A DNA stretch of 64,000 nt from Cristatella mucedo (taxonomy: Eukaryota; Bryozoa; Phylactolaemata; Cristatellidae), in NCBI GenBank assembly GCA_009760855.2, contig WPIO01000117.1:217501-281500 (forward strand), written 5' to 3'. Positions 58,401 to 64,000 of the stretch are shown here, in pieces. The translations under genes and the position numbers were made by a program. Below the pieces are notes generated by a model. The model saw nothing but the letters and a program-made list of their open reading frames with translations, was not told the DNA's origin and made no database searches. The first letter of the stretch is position 1, and each line of letters begins with the position of its first letter.

Positions 58401-59029
58401 ATGTGCGTTTAGGGTACCTTTCGAAAGACAAATATGTTAGAACTCGGATAGGAAGTTCTGACGACTTCTACAAGAAAGAAAAAATGGTTATGCAAACCGC
58501 ATTAACCCGGAGGTAAAACGGAAGCAACAAATCTACGAATAAATAATTTACCGATCTCGGCATCATATGCGAATTGTATCCCAATTTCTTGAGCCTTGCT
58601 AGATTGAGATACATGCTTGAAGCTTGTTGAGGTGTATTTCTGTGACTTTTATACAGCTTCATTTGCAGTGTAGATTGGTGCATTGTTGATTCCGTAATCC
58701 AGCTAATGCTTCAAGTATCTTAGTGAAATTTGAAATGCGAGTTCAGCTCTGAAACACGTAAAACAAAACGTCACACACTCGACCAAATTTTCTTCTAAAA
58801 ATGCACACCTTTATTAGCGGCGCATGATTGAGCAGATTCCAGCACTAGCTTTGACCTTGCTGGTTATCTTGAGATCTAAGACAAATACATTTTTCACTTA
58901 GAGGTTCCATATCTTTCGCAGCAACTATTACATTTGCAAAGCACATCGAATTTCGATAACGCCCAAAAGGCGGCTACTTCGGCGAACTGTCAATCGCATT
59001 TTCCAAACGGCGGAATCGTTGGATTCAGC
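58401..59029. other. No gene recognised
   Basis: AT-rich sequence between LINE-A copies. It may include older LINE 5' parts, but no frame is recognisable. Confidence 0.5.
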
Positions 59030-59106
59030 AAAGGGGAAGCGCCTAGAAAGAGATTGAGTTCTCTGAGGGCACTTTATCAAGTGCATTATTATTATTATCA
59101 TTATAG
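59030..59106 (+). mobile_element. LINE-A tail fragment
   Basis: GAAGCGCCTAGAAAGAGATT, then TTCTCTGAGGGCACTTTATC and (ATT)n. About 120 bp upstream of the LINE-B copy. Confidence 0.8.
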
Positions 59107-59224
59107 TGGTGCGGAGGCTGAATGGACGACGGAAAGAAAGAGTCACGAAACTTCGGCAGTTGAACCGGTGACCTCCGACACGGGATGCTAAAACCTTCAT
59201 TTCCGACGGTCGGCACATTAGCTG

Positions 59225-60690
59225 GATCCCAGTGAATCCGTATTGCCAGCTACTTCAGCTTCCACGGTCATACATTCTGGCGCCATGCTGGCGCCTGCTG
59301 GGCGAAATTCGCGGGTGACTCCGTCGAACAATGACATTCTACGTGGCAACGACGACGGGAATGTCACTGCCCTAGCTCTGCTAGATCTGTCTGCTGCCTT
59401 CGACACCATTGATCACGAGGTTCCGCTTGAATGATTGAGAATAACGATCGGTCTGGCAGACGAAGCACTGGCGTGGTTTAAATCATACTTGCCTGATCGT
59501 GTTCAATCCGTGTTGTGTGAGGGTCAGGTCTCAGACATGAGAAGGGTCACCTGTGGAGTCTCTCAAGGGTCTGTACTCAGTCCCTTGCTGTTCTCCATTT
59601 ATACACAACCTCTGGGAAAAGTGATTAAGGCCCATGGAATAGGATATCACTTCTATGCTGACGATACTCAGTTGTATTTGTCATTTAAACCGTCGGAATC
59701 TGCTGCAGCAACTGAGAAACTGAATGCTTGCCTTGCCGATATTCGATCCTGGATGTCGGAAAACTTCCTGAAATTAAATGATGATAAAACCGAACTGCTG
59801 CTCATAGGACACCCTAAGCGTGTAGCTGGATTAAAAGGCTTTGCTGTTCTAATAGGTGATGCTATTGTGCGACCTTCACCACGTGCTCGTAATCTAGGTG
59901 TCGTGTTCGACAGCTGCCTCAATTTCAAAAGCTTCATTCAGAAGACTGCCTCTACAGCTAGCCATCACATCCGATCCCTATCCAAGATTAGAAGCTGTCT
60001 CCCACAGTGGCTTGTAAAAAATTTAACTAGCTCTTTAGTTCTGTCTCGGCTTGATTATTGTAATTCCCTTTTGGCTGGGCTGCCAAAGAAAGCTATTATG
60101 CCACTACAGCGGACTATGAATATGGCTGCAAGGCTGGTCTTCAAGTCCCAGCGGTTTGAGCACGTGTGACCACTGCTGAAAGAGCTAGGATGGTTGCTGG
60201 TTGAGCAAAGGATACAGAGCAAAGTTCTTACGCTGACCCACAAGGCCCGCCACGGCTTAGCTCCTTCTGAACTGCTGCATCCGTTTCAGCCTGTTCGCGC
60301 CCTCAGGTCCTGTGTGGACAATAAATTAGCTGTCCCATTCCTCCGCTTAAAGACAGTTGGCGACAGAAGCTTTAGCTCTGCAGGTCCTAGACTGTGGAAC
60401 TCGCTTCCACACTTCTTACGCAACGACAACTACTCTCCAACGGCTGACTATGGCGCATCTTTTTCAGCGGTCCTGAACTGCTATTTCTATGCTACTCACT
60501 ACCTCAACTGCTCTCCTGACTCTGCTATGCTTCCCACTTTCTCTTTGTTGCGTGAGACGAAGTCTGTTGGCTACCGAATGCGTACCGAAAGCCGCTTAGG
60601 CTGTGAGTGCGCTATACAAAATTCTCCTGCGTAACACCCACATGGTCTTTATGACTTTGTGGAGTTACTGACGGAGATACATTACATTAT
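59225..60690 (+). mobile_element. LINE-B copy (L2/CR1-like reverse transcriptase), 5'-truncated
   Basis: The longest RT in the window. It carries LLDLSAAFDTIDH (catalytic block A), GVSQGSVLSPLLF (block B), FYADDTQLY (the YADD active site), then NLGVVFDSCLNF and SRLDYCNSLLAGLP, the usual end of L2/CR1 RTs. It continues to RSFSSAGPRLWNSLPHFLR in the 3' region. In-frame TGA codons at 59432 and 60167 break the frame, so it is a pseudogene. The 3' tail ends in GAGATACATTACATTATA, an ACATT-type repeat. No endonuclease domain is present because of 5' truncation. Confidence 0.88.
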
Positions 60691-61546
60691 ATCGTCGTTG
60701 CAGCGACTCATTCGACGGGGCCGTCGAAAGCATTCTTGTGCTGCAAAAAGGCAGAGCCGCGAGCATCCGATCTTAATCGTTAGCGCATTAATTCATTAAT
60801 GAAGATTCCGTTGTTAGCTGGCGCTTTGTACGTAATTGTATAGCCCGGCTACGTCATACACCGCCGTGGAGCTATACGGAGATGGCGGCGTCAGTGCGGT
60901 ATGCCGCCACATGGCTTTACCGCAGCAGCTTCGTCGTGAATTTAAGTGGCTTCCGTAGGAAAGCCGTCTGTTTTTCTTCCATGAATAATTTACGGGCGCC
61001 TGCTCCGGCAATGCACAGCCCGTTTCGCGCGTCGGCCGCCGCCCCTCGGGAAGCGTCGCTCTGAAATGTTTAAGGGGGCCCGACGACGCGTCGAAGTCCG
61101 CCCTAAGACTCGGGTATCGCCGGTAGTGGCTCCACTGACTCATCGATAATGAATGATGAACGATAGCGTCGAATGGCTGATTATAGGACGATTTGAGACC
61201 GCTCTTGCATTACGAGGATCTGCTAGGCATCGCCAACTCTTCTCGGCTTCCGTGGCGCGCGGAAGGAAAATGGCGTGCCAGTCTGCCGGCTCTGTGCGTT
61301 TTCAAGGTAATTGCTGTCGCTGTGATGGAGGGCTGCTCTCCAACTGCAGGGGCCGCCGCGGGGCGATCTTGAAGCCGTCGCGCGGTCTGTGCAGCGCTCC
61401 GGTGCTCCAGCTGGTAATGGCATAGTGAAATAATGCTGCTATAGCAACGGTTCGCCGTCGACGCAACTGCTATCCAGCCTGTCTAGCCAGGCGGTGACGC
61501 CAGGAGGGGATGGGAGGCATTTGCTCCTCCCCCTGCCCCCGTGTAA
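60691..61546. other. No gene recognised
   Basis: GC-moderate sequence; open frames on both strands lack motifs. GTGGCGCGCGGAAGG to GGTGCTCCAGCTGGTAATGG (61.25-61.42 kb) stays open for 90 codons without splice support. Confidence 0.5.
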
Positions 61547-61735
61547 GAAATCAACTAGCCGATTCAACGGCCTCTTTTGTTTAGCTACAGAAGAGCCTTT
61601 ACGACTATCACCGCCGCTTGAAGCGGCGATACAGGATCGCCCACCGCAGGATTCGAACCTGCGACCTCGGGTCAGAGGTCATGAAAAGCAGCCACCTCGC
61701 CGCTCGTGTGCCGTCGCGGCTGTAGCAGGGCAGCG
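61547..61735 (-). mobile_element. SINE-1 copy (tRNA-derived), best preserved
   Basis: On the minus strand the head reads GCCGCGACGGCACACGAGCG. About 40 bp later comes GGTTCGAATCC, a perfect pol III B box. The body is CTGCGGTGGGCGATCCTGTA, and the tail is GGCTCTTCTGTAGCTAAACA then GAATCGGCTAGTTGATTT. Length about 190 bp. It has A- and B-box architecture typical of tRNA-derived SINEs. Not a functional tRNA: no cloverleaf with a clear anticodon arm. Confidence 0.85.
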
Positions 61736-62100
61736 ACCTGGGTGGCCCCCTGCTCCTATGCCCTCTCATCCGCAACCGTCACTAACGACTAAATTATGCC
61801 TGATTTCCACTAAATGAGCACTCGTCGAGTTCGTGTCGAATAAACGCTGTGATTTTGCGCTGGAAAATTTCCTCAATTTTGGGTCTGGACCCTCTAGATA
61901 AAAGTCGCGCGGGTCTTGCCACCTAGATTCAGATTCTGGCCCCAACTCTGCTGCTAGGGCTTCACTGAGGCTCCTACTAGCGGCGGCAAAAAGTGAACGT
62001 TGTCATGTTTCTCAAAGTTAAAAGGAGAAAGAGGAAAAACCAAATTGAAGAAGAGAGGCAATAGAGACACGAGTGAGGGAGGACTAGGAGTGAGCGAGAG

Positions 62101-62277
<177 letters not shown>

Positions 62278-62279
62278 GA

Positions 62280-63194
62280 GTGGTGATAGTAGATCTACCT
62301 GTTTTGGTCCATTTGCACACCATTCAGACCAAGCGAAGCACTTACTGATGCCAAGTAGTACCGCTGCAGAGTACGTCTCAGCCCCTCCCCATGTCAAATT
62401 CTTGTAGCTCGGTGAGCGAATGTATGTGGATGGTCTCTGCTAGCTCTGATCCGATATAACGAATACAGCTCCTATACCAGATCGCAGCTTTGACATTCGG
62501 TCGTGGGCCTGTCCCCCCCCCCCGGTTCTGCCGATTCGAAGGCAACCTCAAAGTAACATCATCTGAAGGGCTTTACTTTTTCGCCCCTAGTTGTTATGTT
62601 TTAGCTAACTGTGTGCTCGTCACGTGCCCAGATTATCCTCGGGCTTCCCATGGCTCGCATAGTCCCAGCTTCCGCCCAACGTCGTAGGCTCCCTGAGTAC
62701 TCACTATCTCCTCCCAGACACGTGTGCAGCAACGCCTCAGCTATCAATAGCCACCATCATGGGTGGCGCTACCTCACTGAACATGGCTGACGCCATTGAC
62801 ATTCCTACGCGCCCACAACTGGCTTCTCGGCTGCTCCTCGAATAACCCGTTACTCCTGTTACTCCGTTTCTGATTAGTTCGAGCCGCCCGAGTGAAAAGA
62901 TGCATATGCACCTATGCATATGATCAATATGCACCTGATCCATGAGAATATGATCAATATGCACGCTATGCATGCTAAAATTTCGAGCGTTATTGTCACG
63001 TAGCTGTTGGCGTACTTCATATTCAGCCAGCCAATCCAACGTTCTTAGAATGAGGCTCGACCATGGCGATTGGTAATATGTCAAAGGCGATTGGTAATTC
63101 GCGTTATTTACATAATGGACTAATAAGTCCGTACCCATTATGCAGACAAGTCTATTTGATGGCAGTAGAAGATTCACAGGCTTTCAAGAGCGGC
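62280..63194. other. No gene recognised
   Basis: Mixed sequence with a poly(C) run at about 62513-62523 and the phrase ATATGCACCT/ATGATCAAT repeated at 62900-62965. Confidence 0.5.
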
Positions 63195-63943
63195 CACGAC
63201 GCTCACTAACCACATTTGCATGTCTAAGTTGGTCCATGCATTTGTGACATCCCGTCTTGACTTCTGTAACTCACTGCTCACAGGCCTACCGGCATGTGCA
63301 ATCAGGCGATTACAGCTGGTGCAAAACTCTGCAGCTAGGCCTGTCTGTCGCCAGCGTCGCAGTTGCCACGTCACACCACTTCTCGCTGACCTGCAATGGC
63401 TCCCAGTCAAGCAACGCATCGACTTCAAGGTTTTGTCGCTCACTTTTAGGTCACTCCATTTTTTGGCTTCAGCCTATCTCTCAGATCTACTCCCCCCACC
63501 AGGCCAAGCGTCGTACCAGCCGCTTTTCGGAATCCAACAGTCTACCAATACCTCGTACAAACCTCAAATCCTTTGGAAACCGTGCATTTAGTTCGTATGC
63601 TCCCAAAGCCTGGAACTCACTCCCGACTAGCGTCAGAACGTCCCCTGACTTGACCACATTTGAAAAGAACATAAAGGCACACCTATTTAGGACAGCATTT
63701 AGTGGGTCCCTATAATTCACCCTTCGTGTGCTTATGCTTGATGACACTGTGCATGCTGCCACTAACCACACTTGCATGCTGACCCTGTGCATGTCACCCC
63801 TAACCATGTTATTCATGCTGTTTATCAAGCATAATATTACTCACCATTCAATTGCATTTCCCTTTGCAGCAAATGTAAAGCGCCCAGAAAGAAATTGAGT
63901 TCTCCTAGGGCGCTTTATCAAGTGCATTATTATTATTATTATA
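63195..63943 (+). mobile_element. LINE-A copy, 5'-truncated, frameshifted
   Basis: Begins within the RT C-terminus (SKLVHAFVTSRLDFCNSLLT) and continues ADLQWLPVKQRIDFKVLSLT. One extra C in a C-run near 63490 shifts the frame; the rest (RTNLKSFGNRAFSSYAPKAW) continues in another frame. The 3' end has the hairpin tail and (ATT)n at 63925-63941. This is one of the better preserved LINE-A copies. Confidence 0.87.
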
Positions 63944-64000
63944 TCCTGTTCCATGCTACATACGTTATAGAAAAACAAATTGTTTTCACAATTACCTTCT

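Noticed and set aside
61640-61720. tRNA gene
   Set aside because: A perfect B box, but no complete cloverleaf, and the sequence is repeated with a SINE tail at many other sites.

Overview
This is an animal (metazoan) nuclear genome window. It has short exons split by GT-AG introns, interspersed LINE and SINE copies, and very many long microsatellites. Gene-bearing stretches are GC- and CpG-rich, while the repeats between them are AT-rich. An invertebrate is most likely, because the retrotransposons look like L2/CR1-type and R2/NeSL-type families of marine and lophotrochozoan invertebrates. I cannot name a species from the sequence alone. Almost every long uninterrupted reading frame here is simple repeat read as protein, not a gene.

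The one clearly recognisable gene is an R7-family regulator of G-protein signalling (RGS6/RGS7 group; relative of nematode EGL-10), on the + strand at about 10.5-32.2 kb. I traced twelve exons whose phases join into one 448-codon reading frame: DEP, DHEX, GGL (the G-beta-5 binding arm) and RGS (G-alpha GAP) domains, in the order typical of the family. Intron 9 has a GC donor instead of GT. Its introns hold an intronic GGGCA minisatellite, (GA)n tracts, LINE and SINE copies, and a cluster of TCTCGCGAGA motifs.

0-10.5 kb: no convincing gene. It holds an R2/NeSL-type LINE 3' end (5.26-6.08 kb, minus), a fold-back structure around a 220-bp TA tract, and LINE/SINE fragments. 32-45 kb: mostly unassigned sequence with SINEs, LINE tails, a Tc1-like fossil just upstream (25.4 kb), and a miRNA-like hairpin at 42.3 kb. 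45-57 kb: GC-rich, with a pure CCG tract, long (CT)n tracts, a ~920-bp 21-bp-period minisatellite, and an 18-bp-arm hairpin. It also has a probable minus-strand promoter and first exon with a TATA box (55.29-55.62 kb). Several open stretches here look exon-like, but I cannot assign them. 57-64 kb: LINE-rich, including the longest reverse transcriptase copy in the window.

Four repeat families recur. LINE-A (L2/CR1-like) ends in a hairpin tail and (ATT)n. LINE-B (L2/CR1-like) ends in an ACATT-type repeat. SINE-1 is tRNA-derived with A and B boxes. SINE-2 has a tRNA-like head fused to a tail resembling that of LINE-A, which suggests it is mobilised by LINE-A machinery. The hairpin in this tail shows compensatory base changes between copies.
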